Shown here: positions 7,459 to 15,319 of the stretch, one piece after another
How positions within the stretch are numbered: the stretch's first letter is position 1
Layout: each line of letters starts with the position of its first letter
Origin: Clostridia bacterium
GTDB lineage: Bacteria > Bacillota > Clostridia > Christensenellales > Aristaeellaceae
Reading direction: 5' to 3'
DNA length: 37,492 nucleotides
NCBI GenBank assembly: GCA_017433405.1
Contig: JAFRHH010000052.1
Coordinates: 1-37,492, forward strand
Translations under genes and position numbers: made by a program
The notes under the pieces: generated by a model
Databases searched by the model: none
The model's input: the letters and a program-made list of their open reading frames with translations, nothing else
Told to the model about the DNA's origin: nothing

Positions 7459-7556
7459 GTAAATATTCCCATTATAATTCTCATTCCGGTGCGGGATTTC
7501 CTGCTGAACGAGAAGAATCATTGTGCTGACAGGTTGGGCGACAGGTCGTGAAATGG

Positions 7557-7581
7557 AAAAGCACCCCCTCAGGAGTGCTTT
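7557..7581 (-). terminator. Terminator of the Rpn-family gene
   Basis: Leftward reading: AAAGCAC pairs with GTGCTTT, with a GC-rich loop, followed by TTCC. It lies 22 bp beyond the stop codon of the gene at 7603. Confidence 0.65.
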
Positions 7582-7602
7582 GAAAAGGGAATACGGCGGG
7601 GT

Positions 7603-8538
7603 TCAGGAAATTCCGAACTCCTTCAAAAGCTCTTTTTGGTATTCCGGATCGGTCGCGGCCCTGTACGCATCGTCATACCGTTTTAGCTCGATAAGCTTTT
7701 GCATCAGAATACTGACCTGACTCCGGCCTTCTTCACGCCCTTTCACGCGGCCCTCTATGCGGCCTTCTTCAAGCCCTTCCACGCGGCCTTCTTCAAGCCC
7801 TTCCACGCGGCCTTCTTCGCGGAACATTTCCATAGTTCTTTTTTCATCATATTCAGTAATACACATTCTTGTCACCTCCGCTTTATTGGCAAGCAAAAAC
7901 TGTTTCAGTGATGAATTCTGAGGAAGATCATCCAACGCTTTGCTGACAGACTGCCCCATGTCATTGCTTTCTTTATAGTATTTTCTGCATTGCGCTACAA
8001 AGAGGGAGTATTCTTTCAGGGGAAGGCAGGCGTTCAAAAGGGCTTTGTTTTTTCCATAGTTGATATTGAGCATGGTAACCCGAACACTGATGTCCGGATC
8101 AGTCCCGGGAGCAAAGGCGTCGGCCAGCGAGAGGATAAGCCGATCGGGTTCATCGCGAAGTCCGTTATAGAAGCAGATCAGCTTTGGAACGGGGAAATGC
8201 TGTTGAACGCTGCTGTACAGATTGATTCTATTCTCAAACGCCTCCACATATTTGCTGTAAACCATTCCGGCATAGATCAGCATACGCATGGGCATATTGG
8301 GATTGTAGGAAGACTGCTGTTCATAGAAGTTCATGGAATCCATGATCAGAAAGGAGAGATCATTTTTCATGGACATGTACAGCGCGTCCTCGACGGTGGT
8401 GATCTGAATGTCATCCGGGTCATCGTAGGAGGTATGGTTGACCGCGTTATAAAGGCTCAGCGTCCATTTTCTGTTTTCGGGACGGCCAAAGATCAGCCTG
8501 AACAGGCGATCCTTGTTTTCCCGGTTAACCTCGCTCAT
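7603..8538 (-). CDS. Rpn/PD-(D/E)XK nuclease family putative transposase
   Basis: 311 residues from the ATG at 8538, which follows AAGGAGGGG; an ATG 27 bp upstream would place the ribosome site inside the gene. The N-terminal part carries the family core: ENKDRLFRLIFG, then KNDLSFLIMDSMNFYEQQS with the acidic catalytic-type residues, then PMRMLIYAGMVYSKYV. The C-terminus has charged repeats (EGRVEGLE units) encoded by 24-bp tandem repeats at 7759-7806. Rpn proteins are linked to RecA-independent recombination and DNA cleavage in E. coli, and they expand into many copies in rumen Clostridia. No inverted repeats mark it as a mobile element here. Confidence 0.85.
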   Translation of the reverse strand: MSEVNRENKDRLFRLIFGRPENRKWTLSLYNAVNHTSYDDPDDIQITTVEDALYMSMKNDLSFLIMDSMNFYEQQSSYNPNMPMRMLIYAGMVYSKYVEAFENRINLYSSVQQHFPVPKLICFYNGLRDEPDRLILSLADAFAPGTDPDISVRVTMLNINYGKNKALLNACLPLKEYSLFVAQCRKYYKESNDMGQSVSKALDDLPQNSSLKQFLLANKAEVTRMCITEYDEKRTMEMFREEGRVEGLEEGRVEGLEEGRIEGRVKGREEGRSQVSILMQKLIELKRYDDAYRAATDPEYQKELLKEFGIS

Positions 8539-8675
8539 GATGCCCCTCCTTTCGATCTTCGCCATCTTTTCCGCTACTATTAGTTTATCATAAAGTGAAG
8601 AGAATGAGCAATACTGGGGAAATCACTTTTGGACTTTGTGCTTGAAACAAACCGGATGCGCTGCGACCGCAGGAT

Positions 8676-8705
8676 TTGATTCGGCTTCAAGGCTTATGCT
8701 ATCAT
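8676..8705 (+). promoter_or_regulatory. Promoter of the 5'-nucleotidase-like gene
   Basis: TTGATT (8676-8681), an 18-nt spacer and TATCAT (8700-8705), 20 bp before the start codon. Confidence 0.6.
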
Positions 8706-8724
8706 AGAGGAAGGGAGGTGCGGC

Positions 8725-9303
8725 ATGATCATCCTTGTGGATTTGGACGATACGATTGAGCAGCTGCTGAAGGCGTGGGTCAAAAGGGCGAACGAGAAGT
8801 TCAGCCGGAGCGTTACGCTGGAGGATATCACCGATTGGAATGTTGCGACGGCTTACCCGGGCCTGACGCGGGAGAAGGTCTACGGCGTGACCTATGAGAA
8901 AGGCTTCTGGGAAAGCGTCGAGCCCATGCCCGGAGCGGCGGAGGCGCTGAAACACTTTATGGATGAGGGCCATGAAGTCTATATCGTGACGGCTACGGAG
9001 CCGGAGCATGTGGAACAGAAAATGAAGGGGCTTCTGTTCCGGTATTTCCCCTTCATCAGCTGGAATCAGGTGATTATTACGGGCAGGAAGCAGCTGATCC
9101 GGGGAGACGTCCTGATTGATGACGGCATCCATAATCTGGAGGGCGGGAAATACAAGAAGATCCTGTTCACCGCGCCGCACAACAGGTTTTACGATGCGGA
9201 GAAAAACGGGATGACAAGAGTATCCACCTGGGAGGAAGCGGTCAGGGTTGTTGATGATTATGCTTTTACAGGACGCCGTGGCGGAAATGGAACGGAAGAG
9301 TGA
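8725..9303 (+). CDS. 5'(3')-deoxyribonucleotidase-like HAD hydrolase (NT5C family)
   Basis: 192 residues of HAD fold. The nucleophile motif DLDDT is at residues 6-10, a serine/threonine motif follows near IVTA, and the acidic motif is LIDDGIHNL. The FWESVEPMPGAAEAL segment is typical of the NT5C/YorS-like branch that dephosphorylates (deoxy)nucleoside monophosphates. GGGAGGTG precedes the ATG. It has its own promoter and no partner gene. Exact nucleotide preference unknown. Confidence 0.82.
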   Translation: MIILVDLDDTIEQLLKAWVKRANEKFSRSVTLEDITDWNVATAYPGLTREKVYGVTYEKGFWESVEPMPGAAEALKHFMDEGHEVYIVTATEPEHVEQKMKGLLFRYFPFISWNQVIITGRKQLIRGDVLIDDGIHNLEGGKYKKILFTAPHNRFYDAEKNGMTRVSTWEEAVRVVDDYAFTGRRGGNGTEE

Positions 9304-9506
9304 GATCAAGTCCGCGCTCATGGGAATATGCATGTAAATTTATTGCGCTTTTATTCAAATTATGTGACAGAAATACAAATGAAAAGTTTTGACCGGTTTA
9401 GAGAATTTTAAAACAATCGTAATCATTGCATCCGCAAATTTTTCACCTGTATGGTTGAGCTGTACACCAATGGCTAGAAGGTATCGTGTAAACAGGTATA
9501 CAAGCT

Positions 9507-9560
9507 GAAGAGAAGCGACAAACTAAAGAGAAGCTGCAGACCGAAGAGAAGCTGCAGACA
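9507..9560 (+). repeat. Three 18-bp tandem units, coding-like remnant
   Basis: Three units (9507-9524, 9525-9542, 9543-9560) of the type GAAGAGAAGCTGCAGACA. In one frame they encode EEKxQT hexamers, like the coiled tails of Rpn-type proteins, but the frame is closed by a stop just upstream and no start is near. Probably the tail of a lost gene. The rest of the 9304-9786 spacer is AT-rich, with only the terminator and promoter listed separately. Confidence 0.5.
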
Positions 9561-9576
9561 GCAGCAAATGGAATAG

Positions 9577-9615
9577 AAACCGCCTCGCCGGAGAGAATCC
9601 AGCGGGGCGGTTTTT
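9577..9615 (+). terminator. Rho-independent terminator
   Basis: AAACCGCCTCGC (9577-9588) pairs with GCGGGGCGGTTT (9602-9613) over 12 bp with one G-U pair, and ends in a TTTTT run. It follows the tandem-repeat remnant and would end transcription coming from the nucleotidase gene. Confidence 0.8.
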
Positions 9616-9698
9616 CAGGACGCAACCATCCGCTTCGGAGGCGCTTCGGAACAGAGGTGTTAGCGTCGGGAATAAAGGGCCGGCATGTTCTCCTGTTC

Positions 9699-9727
9699 TT
9701 GTAGTTTGCCGGCGGAATCTGTATAAT
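9699..9727 (+). promoter_or_regulatory. Promoter of the AAA/PD-(D/E)XK gene
   Basis: TTGTAG (9699-9704), a 17-nt spacer and TATAAT (9722-9727), 60 bp before the start. Confidence 0.7.
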
Positions 9728-9786
9728 AGACGCAGAGAAAGACACACTCGGAGATGGATCGCTGAGAACGGAGGGGCGGGGCGCGA

Positions 9787-11490
9787 ATGAAGCGGGTGGT
9801 TGGAACAGGCGTACAGGATTTTGAAAAACTGAGGATGAGCCATGCGTTTTATGTGGATAAAACGGAGTTTATCCGGGAATGGTGGAAGAAAAACGATGAT
9901 GTGACCCTGATCACCCGGCCGCGCCGTTTTGGAAAGACGCTGAACATGTCCACCCTGAACTGCTTCTTCTCGAACAGATTTGCAAACCGTCCGGAGCTTT
10001 TCAAAGGACTGAAGATCTGGGACGATCCGGAAATGCGGGAGCAGCAGGGGAAATGGCCGGTGATCTTTCTGTCCTTTGCCGGGGTCAAAGGAAGCACCAT
10101 CGAAAGCGCGCTCTCCCAAATCAAAGCAGTGCTGTCCGGCCTGTTTGCAAGCTATCCGGAGCTGTATCGCTGCGAACAGTTTGAGGCCAGCGAGAGGAAG
10201 GCGCTGCTCAAAATAGACGGAGACATGTCTGATGATACTGCGGAAATGTCCCTCAGGCTCCTGTCTTCGCTGCTGGAAAAAGCATACGGGAAGAAAGTGC
10301 TGATTTTTCTGGATGAATACGATACGCCCCTGCAGGAAGCCTATATCAACGGATACTGGAATGAGCTGACTGTCTTTATCCGGACGCTGTTCAACAATGC
10401 CTTCAAAACGAATCCTTCCCTGGAGCGGGGGATCATGACGGGAATCACCCGGGTCAGCAAGGAATCCATCTTCTCCGATCTGAACAATCTGGATGTGGTG
10501 ACGACGACATCAGATAAATACGCGACCGCCTTCGGGTTCACAGAGGAGGAGGTGTTCGCGGCCCTGGAGCAGCAGGGATTTGATGAGGAAGCAAAGCGCG
10601 AGGTGAAGAACTGGTACGACGGGTTTACCTTTGGCTCCGTAACGGATATCTATAACCCCTGGTCCGTGACGAACTTTCTGGATAAAGGGAAATATGATAC
10701 CTACTGGGCAAATACCAGCGGCAACGGCCTGATCGGGATGCTGCTGCGGACGGGAAGACCGGAGATCAAAAGCCAGTTTGAAGCTTTGATGAAGGGCGGA
10801 ACGGTTGTCGTTCCGATGGACGAGCAGATTGTTTTCAACCAGCTGGATACCAACCCGGACGCGGTATGGAGCCTGCTGCTGGCGACGGGCTATCTGAAGC
10901 CCGTTCACGTGGTCTCCAAAATAGAAGCGGTCAGAACAAACACCAGGCCGCTTTATACCCTGCAGCTGACAAATCTTGAAGTGCGGCTGATGTTTGAGCA
11001 GATGGTGCAGACCTGGTTTGCCCAGACTGGCGGCCTGTCCCGATTCGTTCAGGCGATGCTGGGGGGGGATGTGGAGAGCATGGAGGAGCGGCTGGAGGAT
11101 ATCATGCTGACATCCATGAGCTCCTTTGACGGCGGAAAGAACCCGTCCATCAAGCTGCCGGAGAATTTTTATCATGGCCTGGTGCTGGGCATGCTGATCG
11201 AAAATACAAGGGACTACCTGGTAATATCGAATCGGGAAAGCGGCTATGGCCGGTACGACGTGGCTATGGTGCCGAAGGACGCGGGAAAGCCGGCTGTCAT
11301 CATGGAATTCAAGGTGTTCAATGCCAGACGGGGAGAAAAGACGCTGGAAGACACGGTTCAGAACGCGCTGCGGCAGATTGAAGAAAAACAGTATCAGGCT
11401 GATCTCGTGGCCAGGGGAATTCCGGAGGAGCATATCCTGAAATACGGTTTCGCATTTCGGGATAAGGAATGCCTGATCCGGAAGGGATGA
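9787..11490 (+). CDS. AAA-ATPase-like / PD-(D/E)XK nuclease superfamily protein
   Basis: 567 residues, the standard length for this two-domain family (AAA-ATPase_like plus PDDEXK_9). N-terminal signature YVDKTEFI (~22-29); Walker A variant TRPRRFGKT (43-51); Walker B LIFLDEYDTP with Asp176/Glu177; then NWYDGFTFG and YNPWSV, typical of the family. The C-terminal nuclease motif is Asp491 (GRYDVAMVP) with Glu507 and Lys509 in MEFKV, so the active site looks intact. Such genes are abundant and repeated in Bacteroidales and Clostridia from gut habitats. Their role is unknown; defence or mobile-DNA functions have been suggested. The frame is undamaged and the gene has its own promoter. Confidence 0.9.
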   Translation: MKRVVGTGVQDFEKLRMSHAFYVDKTEFIREWWKKNDDVTLITRPRRFGKTLNMSTLNCFFSNRFANRPELFKGLKIWDDPEMREQQGKWPVIFLSFAGVKGSTIESALSQIKAVLSGLFASYPELYRCEQFEASERKALLKIDGDMSDDTAEMSLRLLSSLLEKAYGKKVLIFLDEYDTPLQEAYINGYWNELTVFIRTLFNNAFKTNPSLERGIMTGITRVSKESIFSDLNNLDVVTTTSDKYATAFGFTEEEVFAALEQQGFDEEAKREVKNWYDGFTFGSVTDIYNPWSVTNFLDKGKYDTYWANTSGNGLIGMLLRTGRPEIKSQFEALMKGGTVVVPMDEQIVFNQLDTNPDAVWSLLLATGYLKPVHVVSKIEAVRTNTRPLYTLQLTNLEVRLMFEQMVQTWFAQTGGLSRFVQAMLGGDVESMEERLEDIMLTSMSSFDGGKNPSIKLPENFYHGLVLGMLIENTRDYLVISNRESGYGRYDVAMVPKDAGKPAVIMEFKVFNARRGEKTLEDTVQNALRQIEEKQYQADLVARGIPEEHILKYGFAFRDKECLIRKG

Positions 11491-11535
11491 TGAGTCCCCG
11501 CGGCTGAACAGCCGTGTTCGGGCGTGAAAAGCGGC

Positions 11536-11564
11536 TTGTCCGGAGGGGGAAAGCGTGGTATAAT
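11536..11564 (+). promoter_or_regulatory. Promoter of the dCMP deaminase gene
   Basis: TTGTCC (11536-11541), a 17-nt spacer and TATAAT (11559-11564). The implied leader is about 95 nt long and contains a hairpin (11607-11633). Confidence 0.7.
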
Positions 11565-11606
11565 TCCTATTTGGATACTGTCAGTTTAACAATAGACCTG
11601 AATTCC

Positions 11607-11633
11607 CGGGCTGAATACCGATCAGTCAGCCCG
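11607..11633 (+). promoter_or_regulatory. Leader hairpin upstream of dCMP deaminase
   Basis: CGGGCTGA (11607-11614) and TCAGCCCG (11626-11633) pair perfectly over 8 bp around an 11-nt loop, between the promoter and the ribosome site. No T-run follows, so it is not a terminator. It may stabilise the mRNA or bind a regulator. Confidence 0.5.
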
Positions 11634-11667
11634 CTATTCTGAAAAATAAAGACGAGGAGTGGCAGCC

Positions 11668-12129
11668 ATGGATAAATGGGATGACCGTTTTATGCAACTG
11701 ACCTATACGATTGCCGGATGGTCCAGCTGTTTCCGGGCGGGACGAAGCATCGGATGCGTGATCGTCAAGGACAAGCGGATCATGACGACGGGCTATAACG
11801 GCGCGCCTGCCGGGATTCGGACCTGCCGGGAGAAGGGAGAGTGCCTGCGGGATCAGCTGGGGATTCCCAGCGGAACCCGGATGGAGGCCTGCTATGCCGT
11901 TCACGCGGAGCAGAACGCCATTGTTCAGGCGGCCAAGCTGGGGGTTTCCATCGACGGGGCGACCCTGTACTGCACGCACCAGCCCTGCTCCATGTGCTGC
12001 AAGATGATCATCAACAGCGGCATTCGCCGGGTGGTTTACCGGGAAGGGTATCCGGATGATTTCACGCTTGAGCTTTTCGCGGAGGCCGGGGTGCAGCTGG
12101 AGCGGTACACAAAGGAGATTCCCGGTTGA
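11668..12129 (+). CDS. Deoxycytidylate (dCMP) deaminase family protein
   Basis: 153 residues with the zinc-dependent cytidine deaminase core. His79-Ala-Glu81 (HAEQNAI) supplies a zinc ligand and the proton shuttle; Cys107 and Cys110 (PCSMC) complete the zinc site. GYNGAPAG and the TCREKGECLRDQ insert with extra Cys/His positions are characteristic of the ComEB/dCMP deaminase branch, which makes dUMP for thymidylate synthesis. The ATG at 11668 has GAGGAG 8 nt upstream; the in-frame GTG at 11659 overlaps that site and is rejected. It has its own promoter and leader hairpin. Confidence 0.88.
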   Translation: MDKWDDRFMQLTYTIAGWSSCFRAGRSIGCVIVKDKRIMTTGYNGAPAGIRTCREKGECLRDQLGIPSGTRMEACYAVHAEQNAIVQAAKLGVSIDGATLYCTHQPCSMCCKMIINSGIRRVVYREGYPDDFTLELFAEAGVQLERYTKEIPG

Positions 12130-12167
12130 GGCGGAACGTGGGGCCGGAGGAAAGATGTCTGATCGGC

Positions 12168-12229
12168 GGAACGCGGGGACAATCCCCATGTTCCGCTTCG
12201 CGTAGCACAGGGGACAGTCCCCGTGTTCC
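12168..12229. repeat. Pair of GGGGAC palindromes
   Basis: Two palindromes lie in tandem. At 12168-12194 arms GGAACG-GGGGA face TCCCC-TGTTCC; at 12206-12229 CAC-GGGGA faces TCCCC-GTG around CAG. A partial copy (GCGGAACGTGGGG) begins near 12131. The same type recurs at 31329-31355. The pair sits between dCMP deaminase and the DUF6062 gene; no T-run follows. Confidence 0.75.
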
Positions 12230-12247
12230 TGACTGAGAGGAGACAGC

Positions 12248-13030
12248 ATGCGGTATCATATCGATACGATTCCCATCTGGGACGCGGTAAAGCTGGACGG
12301 CGAATGCCCCCTGTGCGCCCTGGAGCGGCGGACGGAGCTCGGGGAGGCGGAGCGGTATCTCGGGGCTTCCGTCATGGAGCCGGATATCCGGATTAAGGTC
12401 AATGACCGGGGCTTCTGCCGGAAGCATCACGGGATGCTTTTTTCCATGAGCAACCGGCTGGGCCACGCCCTGATGCTGGAAAGCCATATGATGAAAAACC
12501 GGGAAAAGACCGAAAAGATCTTCGGAAAGATGAATCAGGCGGCGGATCAGCTGACGGCCGCCGGACTGGGGGACCGGCTGAGCGGGAAGACCCGGGCGGC
12601 GGCTTCCGCCGTCACGGAGCAGGCGAGGGCGCTTTCGGAGATGGCGGAGAGCTGCATCATGTGCGATACGATTCAGGAGAACATGCTGCGCTATCTGCAT
12701 ACCTTCTTTCACCTGTATAAGCAGGACGCGGAGTTCCGGACGCGGATCGGGAAGGGAAAGGGCTTTTGCCTGCCGCATCTGGGTCAGCTGATCGAGGTGG
12801 CGGCGGAGGAGTTCAGCGGCCGGGAGCTGGGAGAGTTTATCCGCGCGGTGACCCGGGTCGAGGCGGAGAACCTGGATCGGATTCAGGAGGACATCTCCTG
12901 GTTCATCAAGAAGTTTGACTATCGGGTGGAAGGGGAGTCCTGGACGAACAGCAAGGACGCGGTGGAGCGGACCGTGAACAAGACCCGGGGCTGGTGCGTC
13001 GGGAAAGAGCCCGTTCCGGAGGAATCATAA
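12248..13030 (+). CDS. DUF6062-type cysteine-rich protein
   Basis: 260 residues, mostly helical. Two similar halves each begin with a CxxC and follow with a Cys-x2-3-His: CPLC (residues ~21-24) with CRKHH, and CIMC (~136-139) with CLPHL. The spacing suggests two metal or redox sites of the same fold, produced by duplication. I identify it with DUF6062 from these motifs; function is unknown. GGAG stands 8 nt before the ATG. It leads the DRTGG/ATPase/hydrogenase-like gene string with a gap of about 50 bp, so it may be the first gene of that transcript. Confidence 0.7.
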   Translation: MRYHIDTIPIWDAVKLDGECPLCALERRTELGEAERYLGASVMEPDIRIKVNDRGFCRKHHGMLFSMSNRLGHALMLESHMMKNREKTEKIFGKMNQAADQLTAAGLGDRLSGKTRAAASAVTEQARALSEMAESCIMCDTIQENMLRYLHTFFHLYKQDAEFRTRIGKGKGFCLPHLGQLIEVAAEEFSGRELGEFIRAVTRVEAENLDRIQEDISWFIKKFDYRVEGESWTNSKDAVERTVNKTRGWCVGKEPVPEES

Positions 13031-13074
13031 AGGAGACGGAATGGCAGACGCGAATGATCATTCACAGAGGAGAG
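13030..13074 (+). repeat. Leader repeat, internally deleted copy (before DRTGG gene 1)
   Basis: It keeps the 5' piece AAAGGAGACGG and the 3' piece GCAGACG followed by the self-complementary GAATGATCATTC (13052-13063) and CACAGAGGAGAG, but lacks the ~50-nt central stem present in the copies at 17191 and 22871. The AGAGGAGAG is the ribosome site of the gene at 13083. Confidence 0.65.
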
Positions 13075-13082
13075 AAAAGAAG

Positions 13083-13445
13083 ATGACGATTCGGGAAGTA
13101 ATGGAAATCGTGGAGGGAAAGGTGCTGGTGGGAGAGGACCGGCTGGACGATCCGGTGGACACCGCCTGCGGGTCCGACCTGATGAGCGACGTGCTGGCCT
13201 TCGTTAAGGAGCGGACGGTGCTGATTACCGGGCTGATCAATCCCCACGTGCTCCGGACCTCGGAGATGCTGGATATTACCTGCATCGTGTTTTCCCGGGG
13301 AAAGCTGCCAAGCGAGGAGATGCTGGAGATGGCCGACGAGATCGGGATTACGGTAATCGCCAGCCCGATGACCACCTATACCGCCTGCGGGGAGCTGTAT
13401 ATCCACGGCCTTCCCGGAACCAAGAAGAAGCCGAAGGAGGTGTAA
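13083..13445 (+). CDS. DRTGG-domain protein 1
   Basis: 120 residues covering a single DRTGG domain (VEGKVLVGEDRLDDPVDTACGSDLMSDVL near the N-terminus, VIASPMTTYTACGELY near the end). DRTGG domains occur beside CBS domains and in phosphotransacetylase-like proteins and are thought to bind a ligand. Stand-alone copies are commonly found near [FeFe] hydrogenase genes in Clostridia. The start at 13083 is chosen because AGAGGAGAG (13066-13074) lies 8 nt upstream; the ATG at 13041 would translate the leader repeat itself. A GTG-start ATPase follows after 3 bp, so the two are co-translated. Confidence 0.8.
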   Translation: MTIREVMEIVEGKVLVGEDRLDDPVDTACGSDLMSDVLAFVKERTVLITGLINPHVLRTSEMLDITCIVFSRGKLPSEEMLEMADEIGITVIASPMTTYTACGELYIHGLPGTKKKPKEV

Positions 13446-13448
13446 GGC

Positions 13449-13874
13449 GTGGCTGTACTGCTCGAAAAGAGCTTCCCGGTAGAGGCCGGCGCCTACACCA
13501 CGGCGGGGGAAGCCTCGACGACGATCAAGCGGACGCTCAAGCAGCTGGGCATCAGCGCGGAGGTGCTTAGGCACGTGTCCGTCGCCTGCTACGAGGTGGA
13601 GCTGAATCTGGTCATTCACAGCCTTGGGGGGACGCTGACCCTGCTGGTGGATCCGGAAAAGGTGACCTTGATCTCCAAGGACATTGGGCCGGGCATTCCG
13701 GATATCGACAAGGCGATGACCGAGGGCTTCTCCACGGCGAACGAGGAGGCGCGGACGCTGGGCTTTGGCGCCGGCATGGGCCTGCCGAACATGAAGCGGA
13801 ACGCTACTGAGTTCGATATTCAGAGCGAGGTTGGGGTCGGGACGACCATTACCATGAGCTTTGCGTTGAAGTAG
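13449..13874 (+). CDS. Anti-sigma-factor-like ATP-binding protein (HATPase, RsbW/SpoIIAB type)
   Basis: 141 residues of GHKL ATPase fold with no histidine phosphoacceptor domain. The N-box region is VACYEVELNLVIHS, the G1-type loop is DIGPGIPDID and the G2-type loop GFGAGMGLPNMKRN. This is the anti-sigma/serine-kinase layout. It starts with GTG at 13449 after AAGGAGGTG. Its position between a DRTGG protein and an H-cluster protein suggests a switch relaying a redox or hydrogen signal to a partner protein, but no sigma factor or STAS anti-anti-sigma protein is encoded nearby. Role inferred. Confidence 0.82.
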   Translation: MAVLLEKSFPVEAGAYTTAGEASTTIKRTLKQLGISAEVLRHVSVACYEVELNLVIHSLGGTLTLLVDPEKVTLISKDIGPGIPDIDKAMTEGFSTANEEARTLGFGAGMGLPNMKRNATEFDIQSEVGVGTTITMSFALK

Positions 13875-13915
13875 GTGGGGGCGTTCCGCGGTCGCAGAGG
13901 AGGAAACAAGAGGAA

Positions 13916-15211
13916 ATGGACACGAAACGGTTTCATTCGGTCCGGCTGGAGGGGGACAAGTGCCGGGGCTGCACCAACTGCCTGAAGCGCTGTCCGACCG
14001 AGGCGATCCGGGTCCGGGGCGGCCGGGCGCACATCATCGATGAGCGCTGCATCGACTGCGGCGAGTGCATCCGGGTCTGCGGATACCACGCCAAGGTCGC
14101 GGTCACGGATCCCCTGAGCTCCATCAGCCGGTTCCGCTACAAGATCGCGCTGCCGGCCCCGAGCCTGTACGGTCAGTTCAAGGAGCTGCGGGGCATCAGC
14201 CAGGTGCTCAACGGCCTGAAGCAGATGGGGTTCGACGAGGCCTTTGAGGTCGCCCGGGGGGCGGACGTGGTCAGCCGGGCCATCCGGGAGCGGCTGAAGA
14301 ATCCGGACCTGCCGCGGCCTGTAATTTCCAGCGCCTGCCCGGCCATCGTCCGGCTGATTCAGGTTCGCTTTCCGGATCTGATCGATCATATCGTTGACGT
14401 GAGGCAGCCGATGGAAGTGGCTGCCATGATCGCGAAGCGGGAGTTCGCCCGGAAGCACGGGGTGGACGAAAAGGAGATCGGCTGCTTCTTTATTACCCCC
14501 TGCCCGGCGAAGGTCACGGCGGTCCGGAATCCCATCGGGCACGAGAAGAGCGCGGTCGACGGGGCCATCTCCGTGCTGGAAATCTACGGCCTTTTGAGCA
14601 GCCAGATCCGGAACGCGCCGGTGGATATCACCATCGAGACGGCCTCGGATCTCGGGGTCGGCTGGGCCCGGAGCGGCGGGGAATGCAAGGCGGTCAGCGT
14701 GGAGAACGCCATGGCAGTGGACGGGATCGAGAACTGCATCCGGGTGCTGGAGGAGATCGAGGATAACCGGCTGCGGGATCTCGAATTCTTCGAGGGAGCC
14801 GCCTGCACCGGCGGGTGCGTCGGCGGTCCGCTGAATTTCGAAAACAACTATGTGGCCCGCTCCAATGTGACCCGGCTGAGCAGCCGGACGCCGAACCCGG
14901 AGCTCAACGTGGACAGCGGGATGATGACCAAATACGAGCTGTATGACTCGAGCCGCATTCTGCCCAACAGCGCCATGAAGCTGGACGACGATCTGATCGA
15001 GGCGATGCGGAAGATGGAGCGGATCGAGGCGATCTACAAGGAGCTGCCGGGGTACGACTGCGGCAGCTGCGGCAGTCCGACCTGCCGGACCTTCGCGGAG
15101 GATATCGTGCAGGGGGCGGCCACCCAGATGGACTGCATCCATAAAATGAAGGAACAGCTGAAGATCATGGCGCAGCAGATGGTCAATCTGGCCCAGACCA
15201 CCCGGGAATAA
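13916..15211 (+). CDS. [FeFe]-hydrogenase-like H-cluster protein with C-terminal FeS domain (sensory type)
   Basis: 431 residues. Two [4Fe-4S] ferredoxin motifs (Cys16/19/22/26 and Cys45/48/51/55) precede a compact hydrogenase large-subunit domain. H-cluster loops are SSACPAI (Cys141), TPCPAK (Cys196) and ACTGGCVGG (Cys297, Cys301). A C-terminal four-cysteine FeS domain follows (Cys382, 385, 390, 407). All cysteines needed to hold an H-cluster remain, but the loops differ from catalytic enzymes, and an alanine stands where active enzymes carry an extra cysteine next to the first ligand. This resembles the putative sensory (HydS, group C/D) hydrogenases. It has no PAS domain, so output may pass through the neighbouring ATPase. 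GAGGAGG lies upstream of the ATG. Confidence 0.82.
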   Translation: MDTKRFHSVRLEGDKCRGCTNCLKRCPTEAIRVRGGRAHIIDERCIDCGECIRVCGYHAKVAVTDPLSSISRFRYKIALPAPSLYGQFKELRGISQVLNGLKQMGFDEAFEVARGADVVSRAIRERLKNPDLPRPVISSACPAIVRLIQVRFPDLIDHIVDVRQPMEVAAMIAKREFARKHGVDEKEIGCFFITPCPAKVTAVRNPIGHEKSAVDGAISVLEIYGLLSSQIRNAPVDITIETASDLGVGWARSGGECKAVSVENAMAVDGIENCIRVLEEIEDNRLRDLEFFEGAACTGGCVGGPLNFENNYVARSNVTRLSSRTPNPELNVDSGMMTKYELYDSSRILPNSAMKLDDDLIEAMRKMERIEAIYKELPGYDCGSCGSPTCRTFAEDIVQGAATQMDCIHKMKEQLKIMAQQMVNLAQTTRE

Positions 15212-15218
15212 GAAGACA

Positions 15219-15308
15219 GATTTTGTCCGCGAACGCGTCAGCGAAACGGATATAAAATCGTTATTCAGACAGAGCAACAGACTTGAAATGACGTTCACGG
15301 AGGAGAAG
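15219..15308 (+). repeat. Leader repeat (before DRTGG gene 2)
   Basis: A diverged full-length copy. GATTTTGT (15219-15226) can pair with ATAAAATC (15252-15259) including one G-U pair. A weaker TGAA/TTCA hairpin (around 15284-15297) leads into CACGGAGGAG, the ribosome site of the gene at 15320. Confidence 0.7.
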
Positions 15309-15319
15309 GAGAAGGAAAA

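Noticed and set aside
7603-8565. Insertion sequence, from the 'transposase' name attached to the Rpn family
   Set aside because: No terminal inverted repeats or target duplications were seen around it; it has its own terminator and behaves as a normal gene.
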